A stretch of DNA of 64,000 bases from Rebecca billardiae RCC1528 (GCA_965240325.2 OZ251247.1:248001-312000), one strand, 5' to 3'. Shown: positions 1 through 9,646, counted from the first letter of the stretch. Numbers and translations: made by a program. The notes: generated from the sequence alone by a model not told the origin.

Positions 1-409
1 GTTCCCCGGTGTCCTCGTCCAGCACCTGCTCCTGGCCGCACGTGTGCAGCCCGCCCTCCGCGTCCACAAACGCGCTGAAGCCACCGCCGGCAGCTGCGGC
101 GGCGGCGTGTGCGCGAGCCACTGCGAGCACGCCCTCGCGGGCGAAGAGCTCTTCTACCCACGTGTGCACGCCCGCGGGCAGCGTCCGCGGCAGCGCACGC
201 TCGTGCCCTCGCGCGCGCGCGCGCTCACGCAGCGCGCGCTCGACGGCCGAGCACCCGCCGGGCGGCGCGGCGTGGAAAAGGCGCGAGGTGGCGTTGGCGG
301 CGGCAAGCTCGCACGCGCGGTCGAGGTGGTCGACGATGCGCTGGATCAGCTCGGGCGGCAGGTCGGTCAGCCGCTTTGCTCCCGAGTGCGCGTCGTCGCC
401 GGATGCCAT
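1..409 (-). CDS. F-box/RCC1 protein, N-terminal part (cut by window edge)
   Basis: The minus-strand frame opens with ATG at 409-407 and runs 136 codons without a stop to the left edge. The N-terminus reads MASGDDAHSGAKRLTDLPPE and then an F-box-like helix bundle (residues about 14-50: LTDLPPEL, AAANATSRLF). A linker (ERALRERARARGHERALP) and the first propeller strand follow (FSAFVDAEGGLHTCG). It matches the N-termini of the next five genes almost segment for segment, so it is the first visible member of a head-to-tail array. By family, an F-box recruits SKP1/cullin and RCC1 repeats bind a target. A role as an SCF adaptor is inferred. The propeller itself lies outside the window. Confidence 0.85.
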   Translation of the reverse strand, partial: MASGDDAHSGAKRLTDLPPELIQRIVDHLDRACELAAANATSRLFHAAPPGGCSAVERALRERARARGHERALPRTLPAGVHTWVEELFAREGVLAVARAHAAAAAAGGGFSAFVDAEGGLHTCGQEQVLDEDTGE

Positions 410-875
410 CCCGCTTGGAGCCGGCCCGCCCGGCCGGCGTGGTGGCCGTATTGTAGTACTGTGGCGGTGATGACAGTTGGCGGGCCGGTCAATCTCGCCT
501 GCCTACAGTCATGATCAGCTGTAGTGTGCGTCTCTTATTCTTAATAGTTACAAACTGTAGTCGGTCTAGCTAACGATGGCAGCCGTCGGCGCCTCTGCGG
601 GCGTCGCCCCACACTCTGGATCAGTGGATGACTCAGTCTCATGGCCGCGCAGCAATCGCGCATATGCCTCATGATCGCCGACATACTGTCAGTCGATCAG
701 ACAGTAGTCAGGAAGATGAATGTTTAGTGCAGCTAGTCCTTGCCCAATCCCATGGACGGCGTCCGGGCTGCCGGGCGTCGGCCGTGGCACAGCGTGCTGG
801 CAGCGTCTGCCTCTGGGCATACGCAGTCAGGAAAGGTGGCTGACAATCGAGGCGCACTGGCACGCGCGCGCGTAC
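410..875. other. Intergenic spacer upstream of the first F-box/RCC1 gene
   Basis: No gene is seen. Near 521-542 the spacer carries TGTGCGTCTCTTATTCTTA, preceded by AATCTCGCCTGCCT. The same two-part motif occurs upstream of the RCC1 gene that starts at 52087 and again at 53606-53642. This stretch lies about 110-130 bp upstream of the ATG at 409 and is the likely promoter side of that gene. Confidence 0.5.
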
Positions 876-2345
876 TCAGCGCAGCGTGCCTGCAAGGGGC
901 GGCAGCTGCGCCACGCGCTCCAGCTCCGGCCGCATCTCCTCCGTGCCGTGCACGTCGAGGCCGAGCGCGGCCACCTCCATGCCGCACGCGTACACACTGC
1001 CGTCAGCGGTCACAAACAGCGCGTGGTAGGGGCTCATTGAGCACCCCAGCACGCGCTCACCTGCGAGGGCGTGCACCGGCTCGGGCAGACCAGACTCGTC
1101 GGGCCACCGGCCGAGCTGGCCGGAACCGTCCTCCCCGAACGTGTGCACGCTGCCGTCGGCGCCCAGCACCGCGCTGCTGTCATCACATGCACACGCGCGC
1201 ACCGCACGCACACCCGCCAGCGCCTCGATGCGCCCTGGCAGCAGGCGGCTGTAGGGGGCACCTTGGCCGAGCTGCAACGCGATCCCTGATCCGAACGAGT
1301 ACACCGCCCCCTCGCTGTCCACCACCAGGCTGTGCATGTGGCCAGCGCTCACGTGCACGGCGCACACGCCCCTGAGCTCCTCGATGCGCCTCGGCGTGGG
1401 GTGAGAATGCTGGTCGCCGTGGCCGAGACGGCCAAACTCGCCATGGCCGCACGAGTAGACAGCGCCGTGCGTAGACAGAAGCAGCGTATGCTTCTCGCCA
1501 GCTGCCATCCCGCCCACGCGCACGCCGTCCAGTGCCTCGATGCGCGTCGGCTCACACCGGTCCTCCTCGTCGCCGTGGCCGAGCTGGCCCCAGCTGTTGC
1601 GGCCCCAGCTGTACGCGCGCCCAGCGGCGGTGAGCGCGAGGCTGTGAACCCCGCCAGCAGCGATGCCCACGAGCATTTCGTCGGCCAGCGCGTGCAGACG
1701 GGCGAACGAGCGGCGCACGGCAGTGTCTCCCAGCCCGAGCTGGCCATACCCGTTGCTGCCGCAGCCGTACACGGCGCCGGCCTCGCTCAGCGCGAGCAGG
1801 TGCAAGCTGCCAGCGGCCACCGCGATCACACACACCGCGTTGAGGGAGGTGACGTGCGTCGGCACGCGCGCCACCTGCACGCCCGAATGACCAACAGCCA
1901 TGTGCGCTTGATACGCCCGCCCGTGCTCGTCCCGCACCTCCTCCTCGCCGCACGTGTGCAGCCCGCCCTCCGCGTCCACAAACGCGCTAAAGCAAGCGCC
2001 GCTGAGCCCACCCCTTCCGGAGACAACGACGGCGACGTGCGCACGCGAAACCTCAAGCACGCGCTCGCGCGCGAGAAGCTCCGCCGTCCAGGTACCCACG
2101 CCCGCCGGGAGCGTCGGTGGCAGCGCGCGATCGTGCCCGCGCGCGCGTGCGCGCTCGCGCAGCACGTGCTCGACCGCCGAGCGCTCGCCCGGCGCGCCGC
2201 GGAAGAGGCGCGAGGCGGCGTTGGCGGCGGCGAGGTCACGCGCGGTGCCGTCGATGTGGATGAGGATGCGCGCGACCAGCTCGGGCGGCAGGTCGGCCAG
2301 CCGCCGCGCTCCCGGCCTCGCCGCGGCGGCACGCCCGCGCGCCAT
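876..2345 (-). CDS. F-box/RCC1 beta-propeller protein (array member 2)
   Basis: 489 residues from ATG at 2345. The frame stays open to a TTG at 2393, but the ATG gives MARGRAAAARPG, the same start as array member 4. The F-box-like segment is residues about 16-50 (LADLPPELVARIL, AAANAASRLF). RCC1 repeats follow from about residue 110 to the end, with signatures such as VAAGSLHLLALSEAGAVYGC, YSWGRNSWGQLGHGDEED, YSCGHGEFGRLGHGD and VHTFGEDGSGQLG. Six clear repeats plus an N-terminal strand (FSAFVDAEGGLHTCGEEE) fit a seven-bladed propeller. The C-terminus ends LPPLAGTLR, a tail shared by members 2, 4, 5 and 6 in slightly varied form. The likely role, by family, is an E3-ligase substrate adaptor; the substrate is unknown. 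No intron is needed. Confidence 0.9.
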   Translation of the reverse strand: MARGRAAAARPGARRLADLPPELVARILIHIDGTARDLAAANAASRLFRGAPGERSAVEHVLRERARARGHDRALPPTLPAGVGTWTAELLARERVLEVSRAHVAVVVSGRGGLSGACFSAFVDAEGGLHTCGEEEVRDEHGRAYQAHMAVGHSGVQVARVPTHVTSLNAVCVIAVAAGSLHLLALSEAGAVYGCGSNGYGQLGLGDTAVRRSFARLHALADEMLVGIAAGGVHSLALTAAGRAYSWGRNSWGQLGHGDEEDRCEPTRIEALDGVRVGGMAAGEKHTLLLSTHGAVYSCGHGEFGRLGHGDQHSHPTPRRIEELRGVCAVHVSAGHMHSLVVDSEGAVYSFGSGIALQLGQGAPYSRLLPGRIEALAGVRAVRACACDDSSAVLGADGSVHTFGEDGSGQLGRWPDESGLPEPVHALAGERVLGCSMSPYHALFVTADGSVYACGMEVAALGLDVHGTEEMRPELERVAQLPPLAGTLR

Positions 2346-2556
2346 CACCGGCTTGGCGGTCTGGCGCCGCGCGGGGGAGCCCGGAACTCTCAACTCGGGC
2401 CTTGCGAACTCCGGATCGTCACTCCGGCCGGTCGTCGCTCGGCACCGGGATCACTGCTCGCACGGCTGGGCCTAACGACGACAGTGAGCAGCGCGGCGGC
2501 GGGCTTGCACGCTGCCCTTGGCGCGGGCATCCCCGACAGTTCTGCGAGTGCGCTAC

Positions 2557-2656
2557 TGATGTCTGACGAGAGCGCGGGGGCGTACGGCCGTGCGCTCGTC
2601 ACGCGGCACTGCCGCACGCCTGCTGCCATCTGTACTCGGCAGGCGGGTGCACACAG
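2557..2656 (-). promoter_or_regulatory. Shared upstream module of the F-box/RCC1 array (copy 1)
   Basis: A stretch with CTGACGAGAGCG, CGTCACGCGGCAC and CTCGGCAGGCGGGTGCACAC recurs in the same order upstream of array members 4 and 5 (7781-7874 and 9551-9646). Here it lies about 210 bp upstream of the ATG at 2345. It may be a promoter or simply part of the duplicated unit; no TATA element is obvious. Confidence 0.4.
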
Positions 2657-2702
2657 TCACAGTCACAGACACAGTCACAGACACAGACACAGACACACTA
2701 CA
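2647..2702. repeat. CACAGT/CACAGA hexanucleotide microsatellite
   Basis: About nine units of CACAGT or CACAGA sit in the spacer between array members 2 and 3. Nothing suggests it is coding. Confidence 0.85.
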
Positions 2703-2814
2703 CAGGCCGTCTGTCTGTCAGGCCGAGGCCGTTGGCGTGACGTGCCCGGATCGCAGCGGCCTTGGCAGTCGTGCTTGCGGTGCAGGGCGACAGACGGCCG
2801 GCCGGCGCGTGTGC

Positions 2815-4323
2815 TCAGCGGAGTGTGCTGGCAAGCCGTGGCAGCCGCTTCAGGCGCTGCGGCGTCGGGTCCGTTTCCCCGTCTTCCGTTTCGCCGTCGC
2901 CGCGGCCGAGCGCGGCTGACACCCTGCCGCACGAGTACGCGCTGCCGTCTGCACCCACAAACAGCGCGTGCGTTTCGCAGAGCGCGCACCAGAGCACGCG
3001 CACACAAGCGAGGGCGGTCACGCGCCTAGGCGGGGCAGACACGCCAGGAGATAGATCGAAGTAGTTCGCGTCACGCAGCTGGCCATTGCCGTTGTTACCG
3101 AACGTGTACACGCTGCCGTCCGCGCCCAGCACCGCGCTGCTGTCATAGCCACAGCTGGTGCGCACAGCGTTGACGCCAGCCAACGCCTCGATGCGCCCTG
3201 GCAGCGAGCGGTAGCCATGGGCGCCAACGCCAGGCGCATAGCCCAGCTGGTCATCCAACCCGGAACCGAACGACGACACGCCGCCCCCCACGTCCGCCAC
3301 CAGGCTGTGATCACTGCCTGCGCTCACGTGCACAGCGCGCACGCCCGCAAGCGCCTCGATGCGCCTCGGCGTGTGCTGATCCTGCTCGTCGCCGTGGCCG
3401 AGACGGCCTAAGTGGCCAGCGCCGCAAGAGTAGACGGCTCCACCGATCGAGAGCAACAGCGTGTAAGAATCCCCAGCCGCCACTCCGCCGATGCGCACGC
3501 CGTCAAGCGCCTCGATGCGCGTCGGCTCCCATCGCGCCTTCTCGTCGCCGTGGCCGAGCTGGCCGTAGTCGTTGTCGCCCCAGCTGTACGCACACCCAGC
3601 GGCGCTGAGCGCGAGGCTGTGGCTCGCGCCGGCCGAGATGCCCACGACACACGCAGCACGTAGGCGATCGATCAGCGCGAAGTACCGCCGGTCCTCCGTG
3701 TCCCCCAGCCCGAGCTGGCCGTAATCGTTGTAGCCGCAGCCGTACACCGTCCCGGCCTCGCTCAGCGCGAGCAGGTGGGACCCGCCGGCGGCCACCGCGA
3801 CCACGCGCACCGCGCTGAGGGAGGCGACGTGCGTCGGCACAAGCACACCCGGCCCATCGTGGTGGCCGATCGCCACGTGCGCTCGAGACTCGACCATCAG
3901 CTCCCCGTCCTCGTCCTCCTCCTCCACCACCTCCTCGCCGCACGTGTGCAGCCCGCCCTCCGCGTCCACAAACGCGCTGAAACCGTAGCCGGCCGCCACG
4001 GGAGGCGAGTGCGCGCGCGCGAGCACGATCACGCGCTCACGCGAGAACAGCTCCTCAGCCCAGGTGCCGACGCCCGCGGAGAGCGTCGACGGCAGCGCGC
4101 ACTCGTGGCCGCGTGCGCGCGCGCGCTCGCGTAGCGCGTGCTCGACTGGCGAGCACCCACCAGGCGGCGCGGCGTGGAAGAGGCGCGAGGCAGCGTTGGC
4201 CGCGGCGAGGTCACGTGCAGTGCCGTCGAGAAGGACGAGGATGCGCGCGACCAGGTCGTGCGGCAGGTCGGCCAGCCCTCGGCGCGCCGCGGCGGCCCGC
4301 CTGCGCGTCAGCATCGTCGTCAT
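2815..4323 (-). CDS. F-box/RCC1 beta-propeller protein (array member 3)
   Basis: 502 residues from ATG at 4323; a second in-frame ATG lies at 4314. The F-box-like region is residues about 16-50 (LADLPHDLVARILVLLDG, AAANAASRLFHAAPPGGC). Six RCC1 repeats follow, for example YSWGDNDYGQLGHGDEKA and YSCGAGHLGRLGHGDEQD, preceded by the strand FSAFVDAEGGLHTCGEE. The fifth repeat has a longer loop (DQLGYAPGVGAHGYRSLPGR). The tail differs from its neighbours: an acidic GDGETEDGETD stretch, then RLKRLPRLASTLR. The APPGGCSPVEHALRERA linker matches members 1 and 6 better than 2, 4 and 5, so two subgroups alternate in the array. Function as in the family: probable SCF adaptor. Confidence 0.9.
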   Translation of the reverse strand: MTTMLTRRRAAAARRGLADLPHDLVARILVLLDGTARDLAAANAASRLFHAAPPGGCSPVEHALRERARARGHECALPSTLSAGVGTWAEELFSRERVIVLARAHSPPVAAGYGFSAFVDAEGGLHTCGEEVVEEEDEDGELMVESRAHVAIGHHDGPGVLVPTHVASLSAVRVVAVAAGGSHLLALSEAGTVYGCGYNDYGQLGLGDTEDRRYFALIDRLRAACVVGISAGASHSLALSAAGCAYSWGDNDYGQLGHGDEKARWEPTRIEALDGVRIGGVAAGDSYTLLLSIGGAVYSCGAGHLGRLGHGDEQDQHTPRRIEALAGVRAVHVSAGSDHSLVADVGGGVSSFGSGLDDQLGYAPGVGAHGYRSLPGRIEALAGVNAVRTSCGYDSSAVLGADGSVYTFGNNGNGQLRDANYFDLSPGVSAPPRRVTALACVRVLWCALCETHALFVGADGSAYSCGRVSAALGRGDGETEDGETDPTPQRLKRLPRLASTLR

Positions 4324-5198
4324 CACACAGCAGCAGCAGATGAGAATCGCCGGGCGGGCGGCGCGTTCCCCCCGCCGCCTTGGGCCGGGGTACAGTCGCA
4401 GAGCGCTACTGTTAACTGTACCGCCCGCCTTAATGTACGACGACTACACGTACTGATGCTGCCAGTGTATACGTATAGCAGGACTGCAACAGTGCAACAC
4501 ACGCACGACTACGGGTGGAATTCCCATTTTCTGGCGCACTTCCGCACTGGGGAGGCGGAAAAGCGGCATTTAATACGCGAATAAGGAATAAAATAATAAG
4601 AAAGGGAATAAAGCGCACGCAGTGCGAAGACATTTTTTCGGGTAGTAGTACCAGCGTAGTTATTATGCGAAGCACCAAGTGCTGCGAGGCGGCCTGCTTG
4701 CGCACGCGGCGTCCCGAGCACCCTCGGGGCTCAGCTGCGGCTCGGCCTGCGCACGCTCAGCAAGCTCGCGTGCGGCCTGCACCTTGCCCGCCGCCTCGAC
4801 TCTCGAGCAAGAGGATCGACGTATGAGTGAGCGTGACGCGTGTGCCGCCGAGCTGCTGTCCGGCAGCTACCCGCGACTGCAGCCGCTGGCCGCGGTGCCT
4901 GGCCTCGGCGCGGCCCCACAGGCTCAGCGCTGGGAGCTCATCCTCCTCCTGCGCTCCTCCTCCAGGCGTTTGAGCCGCCGCCGCCTTGGCCGCCTCGTCC
5001 TCGTCGATCAGCTGAACGGCGGGAGTGATGTCTCTGCTCAGCTGAGTGTGACGTGACAAGCGAGGCGACGAGCGACAGCAGCCCGATGACCAAGCCGACG
5101 AGCTCATCGTACGAGCCGTCACGCGTGCGCTCGTGCCGTGTCTGAGCTGGCTCGCGCTCGTACGCCGACCAGGCTTTGCTCGGACTGAACGCGTGTGC
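4324..5198. other. Spacer with a lower-GC patch
   Basis: 4480-4690 is clearly lower in GC than its surroundings. The rest is GC-rich without a convincing reading frame. Long frames on the minus strand continue here from 5199-5605 but become alanine/arginine-rich and look like shadows. No gene is called. Confidence 0.4.
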
Positions 5199-5700
5199 TC
5201 AGGCGTCCTTGCGTGTGCGCTTGGACGGCCGCGGGCCGTCATCTGGTCCGACCGCGCGCAGCTCGATCTCGGAAGCGTTGAGCTGCTCCGCGGTTGACTC
5301 ACCCTCTGCCTCAGGCTCGACCACGGCAGCAGGCCCCGCAGCAGCCGCCAGGTAGCATCGGCAGGAGCCCCTGCGCCACCCGACGCCGTCCGCACATCGG
5401 CCAGCTTGCCGCACACGCGCTGGACCACGGCCTCGCCGCGCTTGACGCGGATGTGGTGCCAGGTCGTCGTGCCAATCGTTTGGCTATCGACAACGGGCAA
5501 GGGCACCTCGATCACGACAACGCCTGTCGCGTAGGCTGTGTAGCGATGTCCGTCCACGACTCCGTCGTGGGTGGACGGCGCACGCCATCGCGGCCGTGGG
5601 CGCAAGTGTCTCGTGAATTGTTTTTTAATTCACTAATTCGCCCAGCCGCTACATCGAACTCGACAACGGTTGCTTTTACACCCGCGGTCTTTTGACTGTG
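5199..5700 (-). pseudogene. Broken unidentified gene fragment, possibly spliced
   Basis: Three protein-like pieces lie in different minus-strand frames. The order is KATVVEFDVAAGRISELKNN (about 5680-5620), then VVVIEVPLPVVDSQTIG with HHIRVKRGEAVVQRVCGKLA (about 5590-5390), then EPEAEGESTAEQL running to PSKRTRKDA and a stop at 5199. The last piece is acidic and ends in a basic, nuclear-signal-like cluster. The composition is far more balanced than random frames here. The pieces could be exons of one small gene or a decayed copy with frameshifts. No intron that rejoins all frames was proved, and the family is not recognised. Confidence 0.4.
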
Positions 5701-6198
5701 CAAATGGGGCGCCGCCCCATGCTCAAATCCGAAGAGAACGAAGATGTAAAAGTGTCTGGTCCCTAGATACTGTGCTGTCCGGGTCCCGGTCCGGTCAGAT
5801 CTGAGCAGCCGGATTTTCCGCCCGGACAGGCCAGAAAATGGGATTTTCACCCCTATACTGCTACAGTCGTTTACGTGCGCACTCGACTCTACTACACTGT
5901 GTCTGTGACACTCTGCTACTTTCATCTAGACAGGCTGCGCGCGGTAACAGCCGGTGTCTGCCAGCGCTGGCAGCACTGCTGCTGACAAGCAGAGCGGGGC
6001 GCGCACACTCGCTGCGCCACCCATCATGCTGCGCCTGCTGTGAGTGCTGATCAAGTGATGCGATCCCGTATATGGCGCGGGCACACGCGCCAAGGGCTCC
6101 GGAGTGGCTCGGAGTGGACGAGTGCCTTGATCACAGCGGCCCTGGTCAGTGCTGGCTGTCTTGCGATGCGTGGCGGGGGACGGCCGACCGGCGCGTAC
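5701..6198. other. Spacer before array member 4
   Basis: Moderate GC. The longest frames are short and of random composition, and no gene is seen. This is the long gap in the otherwise tight RCC1 array and may mark an old insertion. Confidence 0.4.
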
Positions 6199-7662
6199 TC
6201 AGCGCAGCGTGCCTGCAAGCGGCGGCAGCTGCACCACGCGCTCCAGCTCCGGCCGCATCTCCTCCGTGCCGTGCACGTCGAGGCCGAGCGCTGCCGACTG
6301 CTTGCCGCACGAGTACGCGTTGCCTTTTGCGGTCACAAAGAGCGCGTGCGACTCGCCGAGCGCGCACCAGAGCACGCGAGCACGGGCTAGGGCGCCCACG
6401 CGTTCTGGAACCTCTGACCCATTGGCGCCCTCGCCGAACTGGCCGTAGCTGTTGTCCCCGAAGGTGTGCACGCTGCCGTCCGCGCCCAGCACGGCGCTGC
6501 TGCAGTAGCCAGCAGACGCGCGCACTGCGCGCACACCAGTGAGCGTCTCGATGCGCCCTGGCAGCAAGCCCCAGTCGCGGGCGCCATGGCCGAGCTGCCC
6601 ACCAAATCCACAGCCGAAGGAGTGCACGCCGCCCACTGCGTCCACCACCAGGCTGTGCATGTGGTCCGCGCTCACGTGCAAGGCGCGCACGCCCGCGAGC
6701 GCCTCGATGTGCCTCGGCGTGTGCTGATCCTGCTCGTCGCCGTGGCCGAGACGGCCGTAGTAGCCATGGCCGCACGAGTAGACAGCACCATGCGTAGACA
6801 GAAGCAGCGTGTGCTCCTCGGCAGCGGCCATCCCGCCCACGCGCACAGCGTCCAGCGCCTCGATGCGCGTCGGCTCCCACCGGTCCTCTGTGTCGCCGTG
6901 GCCGAGCTGGCCGTGCTCGTTGTCGCCCCAGCTGTACGCGCACCCAGCGGCGGTGAGCGCGAGGGTGTGGGACCAGCCAGCGGCGATGCACACGGCGTGC
7001 GCACTCGCGGGCAGCCCGGCGAGAGCAAACGACCGCCGCTCCTCCCTGTCGCCGAGCCCGAGCTGGCCGGAGCCGTTGTAGCCGCAGCCGTACACGGCGC
7101 CGGCCTCGCTCAGCGCGAGCAGGTGGGACCAGCCAGCGGCTACAGAGCGCACGCGCACCGCGGCTAGGGAGGCGACGTGCGTCGGCACAAGCACCGCCCC
7201 CCGTGCGTCCGAGTGCCCGATGGCCCTGTGCACTTCAAACTCGCCCGTCAGCCCGGTCTCGTCGTCCAGCACCGCCTCCTCGCCGCACGTGTGCAACCCG
7301 CCCTCCGCGTCCACAAACGCGCTGAAGCCGTAGCCGGCCGCGACCGGAGGCGAGTGCGCGTGCGCGAGCACCATGACGCGCTCGTGCGCGAAGAGCTCCT
7401 CCGTCCACGTGCCGACGCCCGCGGGCAGCGTCGGCGGCAGCGCGCGATCGTGCCCGCGCGCGCGCGCGCGCTCGCGCAGCGCGTGTTCGACCGGCGAGCG
7501 CTCGCCCGGCGCGCCGCGGAAGAGGCGCGAGGCGGCGTTGGCGGCGGCGAGGTCACGTACGGTGCCGTCGAGGTGCACGAGGATGCGCGCGACCAGCTCG
7601 GGCGGCAGGTCGGCCAGCCGCCGCGCTCCCGGCCTCGCCGCGGCGGCACGCCCGCGCGCCAT
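6199..7662 (-). CDS. F-box/RCC1 beta-propeller protein (array member 4)
   Basis: 487 residues from ATG at 7662 (MARGRAAAARPGARRLADLP). In-frame ATGs at 7671, 7680 and 7683 would add a few residues, but homology to member 2 supports 7662. The F-box-like region is residues about 16-50. The first strand is FSAFVDAEGGLHTCGEE; repeats include GCGYNGSGQLGLGDREER, YSWGDNEHGQLGHGDTED, YSCGHGYYGRLGHGDEQD and VHTFGDNSYGQFGEGAN. The tail ALGLDVHGTEEMRPELERV then LPPLAGTLR is the same as in member 2. The front half is nearly the same as member 5, so these two are the youngest pair in the array. Probable SCF substrate adaptor. Confidence 0.9.
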   Translation of the reverse strand: MARGRAAAARPGARRLADLPPELVARILVHLDGTVRDLAAANAASRLFRGAPGERSPVEHALRERARARGHDRALPPTLPAGVGTWTEELFAHERVMVLAHAHSPPVAAGYGFSAFVDAEGGLHTCGEEAVLDDETGLTGEFEVHRAIGHSDARGAVLVPTHVASLAAVRVRSVAAGWSHLLALSEAGAVYGCGYNGSGQLGLGDREERRSFALAGLPASAHAVCIAAGWSHTLALTAAGCAYSWGDNEHGQLGHGDTEDRWEPTRIEALDAVRVGGMAAAEEHTLLLSTHGAVYSCGHGYYGRLGHGDEQDQHTPRHIEALAGVRALHVSADHMHSLVVDAVGGVHSFGCGFGGQLGHGARDWGLLPGRIETLTGVRAVRASAGYCSSAVLGADGSVHTFGDNSYGQFGEGANGSEVPERVGALARARVLWCALGESHALFVTAKGNAYSCGKQSAALGLDVHGTEEMRPELERVVQLPPLAGTLR

Positions 7663-7780
7663 CGCCGGCATTGGCGGCATCATGCGGGACGGGCGCCGCG
7701 CCGGCGGCGCGAGCCCGGAAACTCCGCCTCCGATGGTCACTCCGGCTGCGCACTTTAACTTGTTAGCAATAGCTACTGCT

Positions 7781-7874
7781 ATGTCGGATGAGAGCGGGGG
7801 CACGCGTCACGCGGCACGGCTGTGACACGCTGCTTGCTGCGATCTGAACTGGGCGGGCGCACAGGCACACAGCC
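7781..7874 (-). promoter_or_regulatory. Shared upstream module of the F-box/RCC1 array (copy 2)
   Basis: GTCGGATGAGAGCGGGGGCA, then CGTCACGCGGCAC, CTGCTTGCTGCGATCTGAAC and GGGCGGGCGCACAG. Almost the same block occurs at 9551-9646 and a diverged one at 2557-2656. It sits about 120 bp upstream of the ATG at 7662. Confidence 0.45.
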
Positions 7875-7976
7875 GGCGTGTGGCACAGGCCGGTTGCAGT
7901 GACGTGCGCCGATTGCAGCGGCCCTGGCAGTCGTGCACACGATGCAGCGCGACAAATGGCCGGCACGCGCGCGTGC

Positions 7977-9437
7977 TCAGTCGAGCGTACCTGCAAGCGG
8001 CGGCAGCTGCGTCACGCGCTGGACCGGCACTAGCTCTGTCGGGCGTGGCTCGCGCCGCACGCCGAGGCCGAGCGCCGCCGACTGCTTGCCACATGCGTAC
8101 GCGTTGCCTTTTGCGGTCACAAACAGCGCGTGCGACTCGCCGAGCGCGCACCAGAGCACGCACTCATGGGCGAGGGCGCCCACGCGTTCGGGAACCTCTG
8201 GCCCACTGGCGCCCTCCTGGCCGTACGCGTTGTCCCCAAACGTGTGCACGCTGCCGTCCGCGCCCAGCACAGCGCTGCTGTAGTAGCCAGAGCACGCACG
8301 CACAGCGCGCACGCCCACCAGCGTCTCGATGCGCCCTGGCAGCGAGATGGGGTCGCCATGGCCGAGCGGCCCACCGGATCCACAGCCGAAGGAGTGCACG
8401 CCGCCCACCGCGTCCACCACCAGGCTGTGCATGTGGTCCGCGCTCACGTGCACGGCGCGCACGCCCGCGAGCGCCTCGATGCGCCTCGGCGTGTGCTGAT
8501 CCTGCTCGTCACCGTGGCCGAGACGGCCAAGCTGGCCATAACCGCACGAATACACGGCGCCGCCGTGCGCAGATAGCAGCAACGTGTGCTCAGCACCCGC
8601 CGCCACACCACCCACGCGCACACCGTCCAGCGCCTCGATGCGCGTCGGCTCCCACCGGTCCTCTGTGTCGCCGTGGCCGAGCTGGCCGTGCTCGTTGTCG
8701 CCCCAGCTGTACGCGCAGCCAGCGGCGGTGAGCGCGAGGGTGTGGGACCAGCCAGCAGCGATGCACACGGCGTGCTCACTCGCGGGCAGCCCGGCGAGAG
8801 CAAACGACCGCCGCTCCTCCCTGTCGCCGAGCCCGAGCTGGCCGGAGCCGTTGTAGCCGCAGCCGTACACGGCGCCGGCCTCGCTCAGCGCGAGCAGGTG
8901 GTGCACGCCTGCGGCCACAGAGCGCACGCGCACCGCGGCTAGGGAGGTGACGTGCGTCGGCACAAGCACCGCCCCCCGTGCGTCCGAGTGGCCGATGGCC
9001 TCGTGCACTTCAAACTCGCCCGTCGGCCAGGTCTCATCGTCCAGCGCCGCCTCCTCGCCGCACGTGTGCAGCCCGCCCTCCGCGTCCACAAACGCGCTGA
9101 AGCCGTAGCCGGCCGCGACCGGAGGCGAGTGCGCGTGCGCGAGCACCATGACGCGCTCGTGCGCGAGGAGCTCCTCCGTCCACGTGCCCACGCCCGCGGG
9201 CAGCGTCGGCGGCAGCGCGCGATCGTGCCCGCGCGCGCGCGCGCGCTCGCGCAGCGCGTGCTCGACCGGCGAGCGCTCGCCGGGCGCGCCGCGGAAGAGG
9301 CGCGAGGCGGCGTTGGCGGCGGCGAGGTCACGTACGGTGCCATCGAGGTGCACGAGGATGCGCGCGACCAGCTCGGGCGGCAGGTCGGCCAGCCGCCGCG
9401 CTCCCGGCCTCGCCGCGGCGGCAAGTTTGCGCGCCAT
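7977..9437 (-). CDS. F-box/RCC1 beta-propeller protein (array member 5)
   Basis: 486 residues from ATG at 9437 (MARKLAAAARPGARRLADLP). The F-box-like region is residues about 16-50, then HEALRERA-type linker sequence, FSAFVDAEGGLHTCGEE and six RCC1 repeats (YSWGDNEHGQLGHGDTED, YSCGYGQLGRLGHGDEQD, VHSFGCGSGGPLGHGD, VHTFGDNAYGQEG). It is closest to member 4; they share long identical stretches from the F-box through the second repeat. The tail differs (ALGLGVRREPRPTELVPVQRV) and ends LPPLAGTLD like member 6, so it looks like a mosaic of two neighbours. Probable SCF adaptor. Confidence 0.9.
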   Translation of the reverse strand: MARKLAAAARPGARRLADLPPELVARILVHLDGTVRDLAAANAASRLFRGAPGERSPVEHALRERARARGHDRALPPTLPAGVGTWTEELLAHERVMVLAHAHSPPVAAGYGFSAFVDAEGGLHTCGEEAALDDETWPTGEFEVHEAIGHSDARGAVLVPTHVTSLAAVRVRSVAAGVHHLLALSEAGAVYGCGYNGSGQLGLGDREERRSFALAGLPASEHAVCIAAGWSHTLALTAAGCAYSWGDNEHGQLGHGDTEDRWEPTRIEALDGVRVGGVAAGAEHTLLLSAHGGAVYSCGYGQLGRLGHGDEQDQHTPRRIEALAGVRAVHVSADHMHSLVVDAVGGVHSFGCGSGGPLGHGDPISLPGRIETLVGVRAVRACSGYYSSAVLGADGSVHTFGDNAYGQEGASGPEVPERVGALAHECVLWCALGESHALFVTAKGNAYACGKQSAALGLGVRREPRPTELVPVQRVTQLPPLAGTLD

Positions 9438-9550
9438 CGCGCCGGCGTTGGCGGCCTGGCGCAGCGCGGGCGGCGGGCGGCGAGCCCGGAAACTCCGGAT
9501 GGTCACTCCGGCTGCGCACTGTTGGCTGACTACTACTACTGCTAATCAGT

Positions 9551-9646
9551 GTCGTCGGATGAGAGCGGGGGCACGCGTCACGCGGCACGGCTGTGACACG
9601 CGCTGCTTGCTGCGATCTGAACTCGGCGGGCGCACAGTCACACAGC
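9551..9646 (-). promoter_or_regulatory. Shared upstream module of the F-box/RCC1 array (copy 3)
   Basis: GTCGGATGAGAGCGGGGGCA, CGTCACGCGGCAC and CTGCTTGCTGCGATCTGAAC, nearly identical to 7781-7874. It lies about 115 bp upstream of the ATG at 9437. The conservation exceeds that of the bases between it and the start codon. Confidence 0.45.

Noticed and set aside
1332-3029. A 565-codon plus-strand frame across array member 2 and its spacer
   Set aside because: It is antisense to a clear F-box/RCC1 gene, crosses a microsatellite and has a random His/Arg/Ala composition.
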